Source of the DNA: Accumulibacter phosphatis
GTDB lineage: Bacteria > Pseudomonadota > Gammaproteobacteria > Burkholderiales > Rhodocyclaceae
Reading direction: 5' to 3'
Length of the DNA: 64,000 nucleotides
Assembly (NCBI RefSeq): GCF_000024165.1
Contig: NC_013194.1
Span: 1,612,001 to 1,676,000, forward strand
In this document: piece by piece, positions 44,251-52,774 of the stretch
Position numbering within the stretch: the stretch's first letter is position 1
How the letters are laid out: each line of letters begins with the position of its first letter
Notes under the pieces: generated by a model
Told to the model about the DNA's origin: nothing
Database searches by the model: none
Seen by the model: only the letters and a program-made list of their open reading frames with translations
Program-made: the position numbers and the translations under genes

Positions 44251-44267
44251 CTTGGAACACAGTTGCT

Positions 44268-44487
44268 CATCCGACAGGCCGTACCATTGCTGCACCAGAT
44301 ACACCCGCAACATCCGCTCCAGACCCACCGGCGGGCGATCCCGCTTCCCCTTCGGGTAGTGCGGCCCGATCACCTCAAGTACCTCCGCCCACGGGGTTAC
44401 CTTCTCCATTTCGGAAAGGAACACCTCTCGACGCGTCGTCCGCTTCTTGCCTTCAAATTCCACTTCGGAAAAACTGATCTGCTTCAT
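44268..44487 (-). pseudogene. IS5-group transposase, N-terminal part
   Basis: From ATG 44487 (MKQISFSEVEFEGKKR) to LVQQWYGLSDE, where the IS110 core lies; it continues at 42834 with GVEDAITD. About 73 codons. Confidence 0.92.
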
Positions 44488-44562
44488 CTCGCTACCCGGC
44501 GTGTGCTCAATGCCCGTATTATACCATGCGGATATGCTGCGATTAAATCAGCGTTTCCCTAA

Positions 44563-44634
44563 GGCGTTGGTGCCCTATTAGCCAATGCCAATATTCCATG
44601 AAGCTGGATTTCTCATTTCCGGCATGAGTTCCCC
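44563..44634 (-). mobile_element. IS5 terminal remnant, left piece
   Basis: Matches the 3' end of the IS5 copies (ggcgttggtgccctatta..., ccaatattccatgaa). It is cut by ISAs1 at the 7-8 base duplication agttccc(c) and continues at 45935. Confidence 0.85.
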
Positions 44635-45934
44635 CCAGGGCTTGCTCACTCGGATGTCATTGCGAAGTGAAGCCCAGGGAAGTGAAACCCAGTATCCTCA
44701 TCCGGACGTCGTCCGTCCAAGCGGCGCACTTGCGCTTCAGGCGCAGGCTGGTCTTGGTCTTGTCGGCGGTATCCAGACGAATCAGGTTGAGGACGATTTT
44801 CTTCAGGAGGGAGAGGTTCTGTGGGGCGTTGCCCTTGCGTATGGTGCTGGCATCCTCGCCAAAGCTGACATCGAGAACCCAGTGAAGGCGGTTCTCGATG
44901 CCCCAGTGGGCTCGCACCGCGGCGGCGAGTTGTTCGGCCGTCAGTTCACGAGAGCTGATGTAGTAGCGCCGCTCGAGCTTCGACTCGTGGTTACCGACCT
45001 TACGCAGGGAGTCGACCCGAGCGATCTTCTTGCATTCGGGCCAATCGGCCAGATCAACGATCCCTTCCGCGGGCAGCACCGAAGCGATTTGAGCGACGAT
45101 CCGGCCATGGGACGGGTGCACCTGGCGGTGGCGGTCGACGTCGTCCGATTGGTACTGGTCAATGAATTCCGTCTCGATCGCGTCCAGCAGCGTCGGTTGG
45201 TTGCCTTTGACCGCCAGCAGGTAGTCGCCGCCCTGGTCCGTGATCTGACGGGCGATGTTCTTCTGGCACCCCATGGCGTCGATGGTGAGCAGCAACCCGT
45301 TGATATACAGTGCCTTCAGGAGTTCCGGGATCGCGGTAATCTCATTGCTCTTGCTGGCGACTTTTTCCTGGCCGAGAACGACGCCCAGTTCCGTCGCGAA
45401 GGCGCTGACCATGTGAATGGCGCTCTCGCCGCCACTGCCCGACCCGCGTACCGTCTTGCCATCCACCCCCAGGCCGCCTGTCAGGGTACCGACCACCCCA
45501 GCCACCCAACGGCGGAACGCCGCCTCAAATTGCTTCGGGTCGAGGGCTCGGAAGATGCGCAGAAACGTTTCCTCGGAGGCCACGCCGTTCAGCAGCACCA
45601 GGAACTGACGCAACCAATCTTCCTTCTCACGTCCCCAAAGGGCGATGTCTTCGATGGTGTCACAATCGGAGAGGACGGCTGCGATAGCAATCACAAGAAC
45701 TTCCTGGAAGTCATGCAGTGTCCCATTGCTGCGTTTACGCGGGTCATCCACTTCCCGGAAACAGCACATCAGGCTTGCCCCCCTCGTCAGAGTCATTTCT
45801 GTCGTCCAAAAGACGAGAGTAGACCCGATTTCGCGCGGGTTTACAAGCTATTGTCATAAAGTCTGGCCGTCAGCAATTTTTGCCTCTCTGAATATGACGA
45901 AGTAGACTATGCTATCCGAGTACGGAAGCCCTGG
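44635..45934 (-). mobile_element. ISAs1-family element, intact
   Basis: Ends ccagggcttgctcactcgga (44635) and mirrored ccagggcttccgtactcgga (45934). Flanks agttcccc/agttccct (44627-44634, 45935-45942) are a target duplication with one later change. It has one transposase gene. Confidence 0.9.
44657..45796 (-). CDS. ISAs1-family transposase
   Basis: 379 residues. The N-terminal DDE_Tnp_1-associated segment has FREVDDPRKRSNGTLHDFQEVLVI and DIALWGREKEDWL. The core has GLGVDGKTVRGSG (Asp), LLTIDAMGCQKNIA (Asp) and HWGIENRLHWVLDVSFGED (Glu). It is full length. The last residues match the small remnant coded at 18990-19050. Confidence 0.93.
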   Translation of the reverse strand: MTLTRGASLMCCFREVDDPRKRSNGTLHDFQEVLVIAIAAVLSDCDTIEDIALWGREKEDWLRQFLVLLNGVASEETFLRIFRALDPKQFEAAFRRWVAGVVGTLTGGLGVDGKTVRGSGSGGESAIHMVSAFATELGVVLGQEKVASKSNEITAIPELLKALYINGLLLTIDAMGCQKNIARQITDQGGDYLLAVKGNQPTLLDAIETEFIDQYQSDDVDRHRQVHPSHGRIVAQIASVLPAEGIVDLADWPECKKIARVDSLRKVGNHESKLERRYYISSRELTAEQLAAAVRAHWGIENRLHWVLDVSFGEDASTIRKGNAPQNLSLLKKIVLNLIRLDTADKTKTSLRLKRKCAAWTDDVRMRILGFTSLGFTSQ

Positions 45935-45999
45935 AGTTCCCTCATTTCCCGTCATTCTTCATGCAGCAGGCGCAACCTACCCCACCCGAACGGATTGCG
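45935..45999 (-). mobile_element. IS5 terminal remnant, right piece
   Basis: atttcccgtcattcttcatg and the following caggcgcaacc...cggattgcg match the end of the intact IS5 transposase gene (15930-15995). It is fused at 45999 to an IS1595-type transposase gene. Confidence 0.85.
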
Positions 46000-46800
46000 A
46001 AAGGCAAGCGCGTGGTAGCAACCCGAAAGGCTGGTCTTGAGGTTGCGCAAGACCGTGTTGACCCACTTGAACTCTGGCAGGTCTTTGGGCTTTCGCCCGG
46101 CGACGACGGTCGGCTGATGAACGCAGCCGGCGTCGGTGACGGTGTTGAAGCAAGCCAGACCATCCGACAGCACCGTCGATCCCGGTGCGAGGTTGCTCTT
46201 GGCCCACTCGGCAATTGCCTTCAGGGTAAAACCGGGAATCAGCGTGAGTTTGGCACGCAGGGGGTGGCCTTCATCGCTGAACGAAACCGCGGCCACGAAC
46301 GGGACTTTGTCCTCAGAACCCCGCCCTGCCTTGCCGCCCGTTCGTTCGCCGCACAGGTAAGCGTCATCGACCTGCACCTGGCCATTTAGCACATAGCGTT
46401 CTTCCCGCTGCTCCATCGCCCGCATCAGCTTGTGGTGGATAAGCCAGGCAGTGGGATAACTCACTCCCAGATACCGCTTCAGAGCCAGCGCCGACAGACC
46501 CGTCTTGGCCTGGCTGATGAGGTAGATCGCCAGGAACCACACGGTCAGCGGCAGCTTGGTGCCCTGAAACACCGTTCCGGCGATCAGCGAGGTTTGATGC
46601 CGACAGGCGTTGCACTGAAACACTTTGCACGACCCCCCGCGCAGCACACAGTGCGCCCGCTCACCGCAGCGCGGACAGGAAAACCCGTTCGGCCAACGTG
46701 CCGCCTCCAAGGCTGCTGCGAACTGCGACTCGCTTCCGAAGCGCTGGGTGAACTCCGGCATCGACAACCCCGGTTGAAACTGGATTCGATTCATGGCCAT
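45952..46800 (-). pseudogene. IS1595-family transposase, C-terminus replaced by IS5 sequence
   Basis: About 267 residues are genuine: zinc ribbon CPRCGERAHC...CNACRHQTS, and an ISXO2-like DDE core with VQVDDAYLCGER, VLSDGLACF and WVNTVLRNLKTSLSGCYHALAF. The last 15 codons (RNPFGWGRLRLLHEE) are read from the IS5 remnant in a foreign frame, so the natural C-terminus is lost. This transposase is not closely similar to the IS1595 pair at 48433-52269. Bases 46801-46891 hold its right end and no gene. Confidence 0.85.
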
Positions 46801-46891
46801 GGCGCTGCTCTCCGTGTAGTGACGGAGTCCAGGCTAAGCCCCGCTGGGCTCACCAGATGCGCTCAGCTGACGCTCATTGCTAATTAGGTTC

Positions 46892-48382
46892 TCACTTGGA
46901 TCGGTCCTGCCTAGCGCCGACCGGCAATCGTTTCCGCAATAGCCTGAGTTCGTTGGCGAAGGGGTGCTTAGTCAGCCAAACGGCGGCAAGGGCCGCCGTC
47001 AACGCCAGCACGCCTCCTGCCGCCAGTTGGCCGATGTACGGGGCCGTCAGTTGTTCTGCGATGAATACTCCGCTCAGCGCGCCAAGTACCGCGGTAGCCG
47101 TGATTCCACAGCCTGGCAGGCAGGCTTTCGCAACATCGCGACCGAGCAGGGTGATCGAGCCAGCCAAGAAGAAGAATGCCAATACCACATTCAAGATGCT
47201 TGTCACAACTAGGCCGTAGCAGATTGTCGAGAGGCCGAAAGGGGCGGCGGCGAGGATAATCAGTGTGCGCAAGACCTGCATGCTCACCTGCAGCAGGCTG
47301 GCTTTCCGGACCTCCGAGAGGGCCAGAAGCAGCTCCGTGGACATCAGGAGGACGAGGTCGATAGCCATCGCAAAGCAGAGAATACGCACCAAGGGCACCG
47401 TCGCGTCCCATTGGTCGCCATAGAGGACACGAATCACCGGTAAAGCCAGACACGCACAGACCGCGTAGAAGGGCCAGCCAATCGAGGTCGTCATCAGGAC
47501 GGTCTTCAGGAAACCCTCGCTGACGTTGCCACCGTCTCGTCGCGTTGCCGCGAAATAGGGTAGGGCGACACTGTGGACGGCTGACATGACCGTGCGTACG
47601 AACAACTCCAGCAAGCCGCTGGCGCGGCTGAAGAAGCCTACATCCTCCATGCCGGAGGTGCGGCCAATGATCAGGTCGGGCGCGCTTCTGCCCAGTTGGC
47701 CAAAGACGTAGATGCCACTGGCGAACCCGCCAAACGCCAGGACTCCTCGGATTTCCTTGAGTCCCGGCCAGCGTGGCAACTCCGGCGGGCGCATGGCGAG
47801 AGTCATCGCCACCGTGATCGCGACGCCCAACAGGGATGAGTAAGCCATGCTCATATAACTGAAACCCGACATTCCCAAGGCCACTGCAGCAATGGAAGAA
47901 GCGACGCCGGCGACCATGGTGATGCGGAAGTTCGGAGCGAAGTTCATTTGCCTCCGAAAGTAGGCCATCGTGATGGCGCCGAAGGGAATCAGCAGAAAGT
48001 TGCAGGCCAGAACGCGCATGACGCTGCCGATTCCCGCTTGAGAATAGAATTCCCCGGCCACGAAACTGCCCCCAAACATCAACGCCGCCATGGTCCACGA
48101 GACCATGATATTGATCGCCAGCGCGGCACGGATCTTGTCGCGCGTAAGATTGGCTTCCTGAATAAGGTACTCGGCGACGCCAAAATCCCTGACCACGGAA
48201 GCCAGCGCGGCAAGCGATGCTGCGACCGAAAATATCCCTACTTCATCGGGCCGCAGGATGCGGGCGAGGACCATGGTGGTGGCGAGCTGTAGAACCATGA
48301 GAAGATAGTTCTGCGCCAGGGAGTAGTAAACGGACTTGCGGACAGAGCCCAAGCGAACGTCCTGTAGTGACGCGCCGCGCAA
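46892..48382 (-). CDS. Wzx/MOP-superfamily polysaccharide flippase
   Basis: 496 residues with about 12-14 membrane helices. The N-terminal segment SVYYSLAQNYLLMVLQLATT and ARILRPDEVGIFSVA is the typical start of O-unit and exopolysaccharide flippases (MATE-like, Polysacc_synt). It would move lipid-linked repeat units across the inner membrane for the ligase/polymerase encoded at 13559. It faces the opposite way to the surrounding glycan genes and stands alone between IS clusters. It is intact. Confidence 0.88.
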   Translation of the reverse strand: MRGASLQDVRLGSVRKSVYYSLAQNYLLMVLQLATTMVLARILRPDEVGIFSVAASLAALASVVRDFGVAEYLIQEANLTRDKIRAALAINIMVSWTMAALMFGGSFVAGEFYSQAGIGSVMRVLACNFLLIPFGAITMAYFRRQMNFAPNFRITMVAGVASSIAAVALGMSGFSYMSMAYSSLLGVAITVAMTLAMRPPELPRWPGLKEIRGVLAFGGFASGIYVFGQLGRSAPDLIIGRTSGMEDVGFFSRASGLLELFVRTVMSAVHSVALPYFAATRRDGGNVSEGFLKTVLMTTSIGWPFYAVCACLALPVIRVLYGDQWDATVPLVRILCFAMAIDLVLLMSTELLLALSEVRKASLLQVSMQVLRTLIILAAAPFGLSTICYGLVVTSILNVVLAFFFLAGSITLLGRDVAKACLPGCGITATAVLGALSGVFIAEQLTAPYIGQLAAGGVLALTAALAAVWLTKHPFANELRLLRKRLPVGARQDRSK

Positions 48383-48517
48383 GCTGGGCGCTCTGCTAAG
48401 AGATGCGGGATGTTATCACAGACTGAGATTTAGCGGCATTATGGAGCAACCACCCCCAGCGCGTAGCCGTCGGCTCAGCCAAAATGCACTTGTTTTCGAC
48501 GAACAGGAGCATTTTTC

Positions 48518-48952
48518 ATGGCAGAGAGCCACGTGGTGACGGCCCTGGTAACCAAGCATGCCGAGATGGCCGGGCTTATCGAGCATCACAGGAAGGAAAT
48601 GGGGCGACTGGCAGTTGATCTGGCCCACCTAGACGCGACCCTCAAGCTGTTTTCCCCGGAAATCGACCTGCGGACGCTCCGCGCCAAGGAGCACCGGACG
48701 CGGAACCGCTTCTTCCGGCCGGGGGAATGCCAGCGCATGGTTCTGGACATCTTCCGCGAGGCTCAGGGCGCGGCGCTGAGCAGCCGCCAGATCGGCGAAG
48801 CCCTGGCGGTACGCCAAGGCCTGGAATCCACCACGGTCATGATCGAGCAGATGCGGAAGAACGCCATTGCCGTCGTGCATCGCCTGGAGCGCACCGGCAC
48901 TCTGATTCCCGCGGGCCGTGACGGACACGGCGCGACCTGGTCAGTCGCATGA
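48518..48952 (+). CDS. Accessory protein of the IS1595-type element
   Basis: 144 residues. The N-terminal half is a helical hairpin (HAEMAGLIEHHRKEMGRLAVDLAHLDATLKLF in character). The C-terminal half resembles a winged helix: RPGECQRMVLDIFREAQGAALSSRQIGEALAVRQG. It is about 85% identical by eye to 51752-52186. Its constant convergent pairing with the transposase suggests a regulator of transposition or a passenger DNA-binding protein. I know no proven function. Confidence 0.7.
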   Translation: MAESHVVTALVTKHAEMAGLIEHHRKEMGRLAVDLAHLDATLKLFSPEIDLRTLRAKEHRTRNRFFRPGECQRMVLDIFREAQGAALSSRQIGEALAVRQGLESTTVMIEQMRKNAIAVVHRLERTGTLIPAGRDGHGATWSVA

Positions 48953-48957
48953 CACCC

Positions 48958-49085
48958 TTACAGCGCCAGGCTTTCCCCCAGCCGGTGGTTGCCCTGCCAG
49001 TACCCACACCAATCCCGGCTGACCAGGGCACGGGCGCACTTGCCGACGATATCCAGGAGAATGTGGCCGTTGCTCCAGCGCCGGG
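48958..49085 (-). pseudogene. IS1595-type transposase, C-terminal remnant
   Basis: Minus strand RRWSNGHILLDIVG...DWCGYWQGNHRLGESLAL, nearly the same as the end of the gene at 50718-51746. The catalytic part is missing. Confidence 0.88.
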
Positions 49086-49175
49086 AGAGCGGGCCCCGGA
49101 AATTCGGACAGGAGGATAGGTGGTAGCCTTGCCCCCACGAACGGCTGCGTAAGCGGCCACACCAGGAGCAAGAGC

Positions 49176-49481
49176 ATGGCAAGAAGGACGAGGCGGAACC
49201 ACACACCGGCATTCAAGGCGCAAGTGGCAGTGGCGGCGCTGAAGAGCGACAAGACGCTAGCGGAGCTGGCGCAGCAGTATGACATTCACCCGAATCAGAT
49301 CACGGACTGGAAGCGGCAACTGACGGAGCGTGCGGTCCAGGTTTTTGGTGACGCCAGCAGCCCCGCAAGCAGTGATCCGGACCTGACGAAACTGCACGCC
49401 AAGATCGGTCAGTTAGCGCTGGAAAACGATTTCTTAGAACATGCGCTCACCAAGGCGGGCCTGCTGAGCGCAAGACGATGA
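49176..49481 (+). CDS. IS3-family transposase OrfA
   Basis: 101 residues. The helix-turn-helix has ALKSDKTLAELAQQYDIHPNQITDWKRQ, followed by a leucine-zipper-like helix (LHAKIGQLALENDFLEHAL). The stop overlaps the start of orfB (ATGA). Confidence 0.93.
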   Translation: MARRTRRNHTPAFKAQVAVAALKSDKTLAELAQQYDIHPNQITDWKRQLTERAVQVFGDASSPASSDPDLTKLHAKIGQLALENDFLEHALTKAGLLSARR

Positions 49482-50311
49482 TTGACCGCAACCACAAGCT
49501 CCCCGTATCGCATCAGTGCACCGTGCTTGGGCTTGCCCGTTCGAGCGCGTACTACACGCCACGTGAGGTCTCGCCGGCGGACCTGACCCTGATGCGGCGG
49601 ATAGACGAGTTACATATCGAGCACCCGTTCGCCGGCACACGCATGTTGCGCGATCTTCTGCGCCCCGAGGGCTTCGAGGCCGGGCGCAAGCACATCGGCA
49701 CCCTGATGGCGCGCATGGAGATCGAAGCCCTCTATCGGAAGCCCAACACCTCTCGTCGGCAGCGGGGTGATGAAATCCATCCGTATCTCCTGCGCGGCCT
49801 CGCGATCGAGCGGCCCAATCAGGCGTGGGCGGCGGACATCACCTACATCCCGATGCGCCGGGGCTTTCTCTACCTGTTCGCCGTGATCGACTGGTTCTCG
49901 CGGCGGGTCCTTGCCTGGCGGCTTTCCAACACCTTGACGACCGACTTCTGTCTGGACGCGGTGCGAGAAGCCATCCACCGCTACGGTCGCCCAGCGATCT
50001 TCAACACCGATCAGGGTTGTCAATTCACCAGCGGTGAGTTCACGGGGTTGCTCAAGATGCACCACATCCGGATCAACATGGACGGCAAGGGGTCCTGGCG
50101 GGACAACGTCTTTGTCGAACGTCTGTGGAAGAGTGTCAAGTACGAGGAGGTCTATCTCAAGGCCTATGACGGCGTCGCCGATGCGAAGGCCAACCTGGCC
50201 ACGTATCTACGCTTCTACAACGAGCGACGACCCCATCGCTCCCTGGATGGCAAGACGCCGAACGTCGCCTACTTCGCGGCAATCGCGTCCGCAACCCGAC
50301 CAGCGGCGTAA
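49478..50311 (+). CDS. IS3-family transposase OrfB
   Basis: 277 residues. The HTH_21 segment has RIDELHIEHPFAGTRMLRDLL. The rve core has WAADITYIPMRRG (Asp), FNTDQGCQFTS (Asp) and DNVFVERLWKSVKYEE (Glu). It is complete. It could be made separately by ATGA coupling or as an OrfAB fusion by frameshifting; I see no strong slippery heptamer at the overlap. Confidence 0.93.
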   Translation: MIDRNHKLPVSHQCTVLGLARSSAYYTPREVSPADLTLMRRIDELHIEHPFAGTRMLRDLLRPEGFEAGRKHIGTLMARMEIEALYRKPNTSRRQRGDEIHPYLLRGLAIERPNQAWAADITYIPMRRGFLYLFAVIDWFSRRVLAWRLSNTLTTDFCLDAVREAIHRYGRPAIFNTDQGCQFTSGEFTGLLKMHHIRINMDGKGSWRDNVFVERLWKSVKYEEVYLKAYDGVADAKANLATYLRFYNERRPHRSLDGKTPNVAYFAAIASATRPAA

Positions 50312-50717
50312 GGCATGAGGAAGGGACTCCGTGGATTTGTGGACGATGCGCTGTCGCGCACCGGGCCGCTTGCCGTGGAAAAGTCTGGCGACTTTCCCAC
50401 CGCGCGTCCCTTCGCCCACAAGCTCCACCGAGCTCTATTCGTTTTGTATAAAATCCCGGAAGGTCAAAACCAACCGTATCACCGGTCAGTCGACCACAAC
50501 TGGCAAGGTTCCACTTATCAAAGCACGTTTTCTGTCCAAACAAACGGGGCCACCTCTCTGCGCCTCAGTTGCCGAAAACCGCGGCATTATGGAGCAGCCA
50601 CCCCACTCGTCCGCCGGGCTTGGCGGCGACGCCGCCCCTGTTCTTCTGGCGAGCTCATTCTGTGAGCCTCTAGCGCCCTACACTGCGGCTCATGACCCAA
50701 CCCCATGAGCCCGTGCG

Positions 50718-51746
50718 ATGAGTTTACATTTCCTCCTGAAAGCCAAAGCCCGTACCCTGTCCGTGGTTCAGGTCCTGGCGATGAGTGACGACGACGCGTT
50801 TACGCTGTTCCGCGGCTTGCGCTGGGGCGACGGGGAGAAAGTGGTCTGCCCACACTGCGGCATGGAGCATCGGCACTACTTTCGCCCGGCGCGCAAGATT
50901 TGGCGTTGTGCGGGCTGCCAGGAGGATTTTTCGGTCACGTCCGGAACGATTTTTGCCTTCCACAAGCTGCCGCTGCGCCTGTACCTGGCGGCCGTGATCC
51001 TGTTTACCAACGCCGTGAAGGGCATTTCCGCGCTGCAGGTGGGTCGCGACCTGGGCGTGTCCCACAAGACCGCCTACGTGCTGTTGCACAAGATCCGGGA
51101 GAGCCTGCTGGTGGACCGGGAGGAATCCGCCCTGCAGGGCGAGATACACGTGGATGGCGCGTATGTCGGCGGGAAGGTCCGGCCGGAGAACAAGAAGGAA
51201 GACCGGGTAGACCGGCGCCTGGCGGAGAATCAAGACCCGGACAAGCGCTGCATCCTGGTGAGGCGTCAGGCGCACACCGAGGCGGAGGTAGAGGCCGGCA
51301 ACGCCGGGGCCAAGAAGACGCTGACCTTCATCGTCAAGAATGAGAACCAGGCCGACCTCGGCAAACTGGCGCCAGTCTACATCGCGCCAGGTTCGGTGAT
51401 CTGTGCCGACGAATCGGACGCCTACGACCGGCTCCCTGCCAAGTACGCGGTTCGCCGGGTGAACCACGGCAAGGAGTACCGCGCCGATGACGGCACGACC
51501 AACAATCTGGCGGAATCGTATTTCTCCCGCTTCCGCCGTTTCCACATCGGCCAGATCCACAAGGCGGCTCCGAAGTACCTCGACAACTACGCCAACGAGA
51601 TGGCCTACCGGGAAGACACCCGGCGCTGGAGCAACGGTGACATCTTCCGGGACATCCTCGGCAAGCGCACCCGTGCCCTGGTGAGTCGGGATTGGTGCGG
51701 GTACTGGCAGGGCAACCACCGACTGGGGGAAAGCCTGGCGGTGTGA
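50718..51746 (+). CDS. IS1595-family transposase
   Basis: 342 residues. The zinc ribbon has CPHCGMEHRHYF and WRCAGCQEDFS. The ISXO2-like DDE domain has HVDGAYVGGKV (Asp), ICADESDAYDRL (Asp) and TNNLAESYFSRFRRF (Asn/Glu). It is complete. Confidence 0.93.
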   Translation: MSLHFLLKAKARTLSVVQVLAMSDDDAFTLFRGLRWGDGEKVVCPHCGMEHRHYFRPARKIWRCAGCQEDFSVTSGTIFAFHKLPLRLYLAAVILFTNAVKGISALQVGRDLGVSHKTAYVLLHKIRESLLVDREESALQGEIHVDGAYVGGKVRPENKKEDRVDRRLAENQDPDKRCILVRRQAHTEAEVEAGNAGAKKTLTFIVKNENQADLGKLAPVYIAPGSVICADESDAYDRLPAKYAVRRVNHGKEYRADDGTTNNLAESYFSRFRRFHIGQIHKAAPKYLDNYANEMAYREDTRRWSNGDIFRDILGKRTRALVSRDWCGYWQGNHRLGESLAV

Positions 51747-51751
51747 AGGCG

Positions 51752-52186
51752 TCAGGCGACCGCCCAGGTGGCGCCGTGCCCGTCACGGCCGGCAGGGATC
51801 AGGGTGCCGGTACGCTCCAGGCGATGCACCACGCCAATGGCGTTCTTCCGCATCTGCTCGATCATGACGGTGGTCGGTTCCAGTCCCTGGCGTGCCACCA
51901 GCGCTTGGCCGATCTGGCGGCTGCTCAACGCCGCGCCTTGAGCCTCGCGGAAGATGTCCAGAACCAGGCGTTGGCATTCCCCCGGCCGGAAGAAACGGCT
52001 CCGCATCCGGTGGGCCTTGGCCCGGATCGTCCGCAGGTCGACTTCCGGGGAAAACAGCTTGAGGGTCGCGTCAAGGTGGGCCAGATCATCCGCCAGACGA
52101 TCCATTTCCTTCTGATGATGCTCGATCAGCCCAGCCAGTTCGGCGCGCTTGCTGATCAGGGCCGTAACCACGTGGCTCTCCGCCAT
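51752..52186 (-). CDS. Accessory protein of the IS1595-type element, second copy
   Basis: 144 residues from ATG 52186, with AGGAGC upstream as in the other copy. An in-frame TTG two codons earlier is less likely. Same domain plan as 48518-48952: N-terminal helical hairpin and C-terminal winged-helix-like segment with LSSRQIGQALVARQG. Both copies have kept an open frame although one element is dead. Confidence 0.7.
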   Translation of the reverse strand: MAESHVVTALISKRAELAGLIEHHQKEMDRLADDLAHLDATLKLFSPEVDLRTIRAKAHRMRSRFFRPGECQRLVLDIFREAQGAALSSRQIGQALVARQGLEPTTVMIEQMRKNAIGVVHRLERTGTLIPAGRDGHGATWAVA

Positions 52187-52269
52187 GAACAATGCTCCTG
52201 TTCGTTGAAAACAAGAGAATTTTCGCCGGGCTGAGCGTCAGCCGCTGGGGGTGGTGGCTCCATGATGCC

Positions 52270-52774
52270 GGGCTTGAGCGCCTATCCGTGGTATTTCCCA
52301 CAGACCAATGGAGAATATTTTGGCAAAATATGATCTTGAGCCCAATCCACTCGATGAGCACTCAATGTGAAACAACCCTGCTTTCCGTCGCCAATAGACA
52401 TCGCCGACGATGACGTCGCGATGCCAAGAAAAGAGCATGGCAGGATCGCTCAGGTGCCTCCGTCAGCACCACCCCTGGTGCCTCGAACTTTGGCTGGCGA
52501 GCAGACCGCGCCTTTGAATATTTCATGATACGGGGTGGCTACCTGTCCTGCAATGACCGTTAGACAGGGGCCGTGCGACGCACGCTGTCCGGTGGTATCG
52601 CGTTCGGCTCCAGTTCTGACGTTGCCAGTGCCGCCGCTGCGCTGGTTGCGTTTTCAACCTCGGGAGGGTCGTTTGGCCGTGGCCGACGGGGGCAGCTGTG
52701 GAGTTTGGGTGGTGGAAGGACTTGGGGCCGCCAGCATTGATCACTGCATTCAAGTACGAGGGAGTAGGCAAGGC
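52270..52774. other. Gene-free stretch before the TPR protein
   Basis: About 500 bases between the IS1595 end and the next gene. An open frame runs through part of it in frame with the TPR gene, but it lacks a credible start and family features. It probably contains the promoter of the following operon; I cannot point to a clear box. Confidence 0.4.

Larger units (their letters stand above)
42835..44265 (+). mobile_element. IS110-family element, copy 2 (intact)
   Basis: 1431 bases. The core CT is at both junctions (42835-42836 and 44266-44267), and the reconstructed target cgactccctcatccgac restores the IS5 transposase frame (LSDEGVEDA). There is a 435-base left end with several hairpins, a complete transposase and a 15-base right end. 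It is the same family as copy 1 at 17435-18865. Confidence 0.92.
41914..44558 (-). mobile_element. IS5-group element split by an IS110
   Basis: Ends ggaaacgctgat (41914) and mirrored atcagcgtttcc (44558) are flanked by ctaa on both sides (41910-41913, 44559-44562), fitting the YTAR target of IS5-group elements. The minus-strand transposase is in two parts around the IS110 at 42835-44265. Confidence 0.88.
48433..49085 (+). mobile_element. IS1595-type element with accessory gene, truncated copy
   Basis: The left end ggcattatggagcaacc matches the left end at 50583 and the mirrored right end at 52269. It holds the accessory gene and only the last 40 codons of the convergent transposase; the rest is lost where the IS3 begins at 49086. 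Orientation is inverted relative to the complete copy at 50583-52269. Confidence 0.82.
49086..50558 (+). mobile_element. IS3-family element
   Basis: Imperfect inverted ends, agagcgggccccgg with ggacag nearby at the left (49086 on) and, mirrored, agaggtggccccg with ggacag at the right (to 50558). It encloses orfA and orfB. No target duplication is visible. Bases 50316-50558 hold the right end and no gene. Confidence 0.72.
50583..52269 (+). mobile_element. IS1595-type element with accessory gene, complete copy
   Basis: Ends ggcattatggagcagccacc (50583) and mirrored ggcatcatggagccaccacc (52269). It carries a transposase and a convergent accessory gene whose stop codons lie five bases apart. No clear target duplication is seen. 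Confidence 0.85.
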
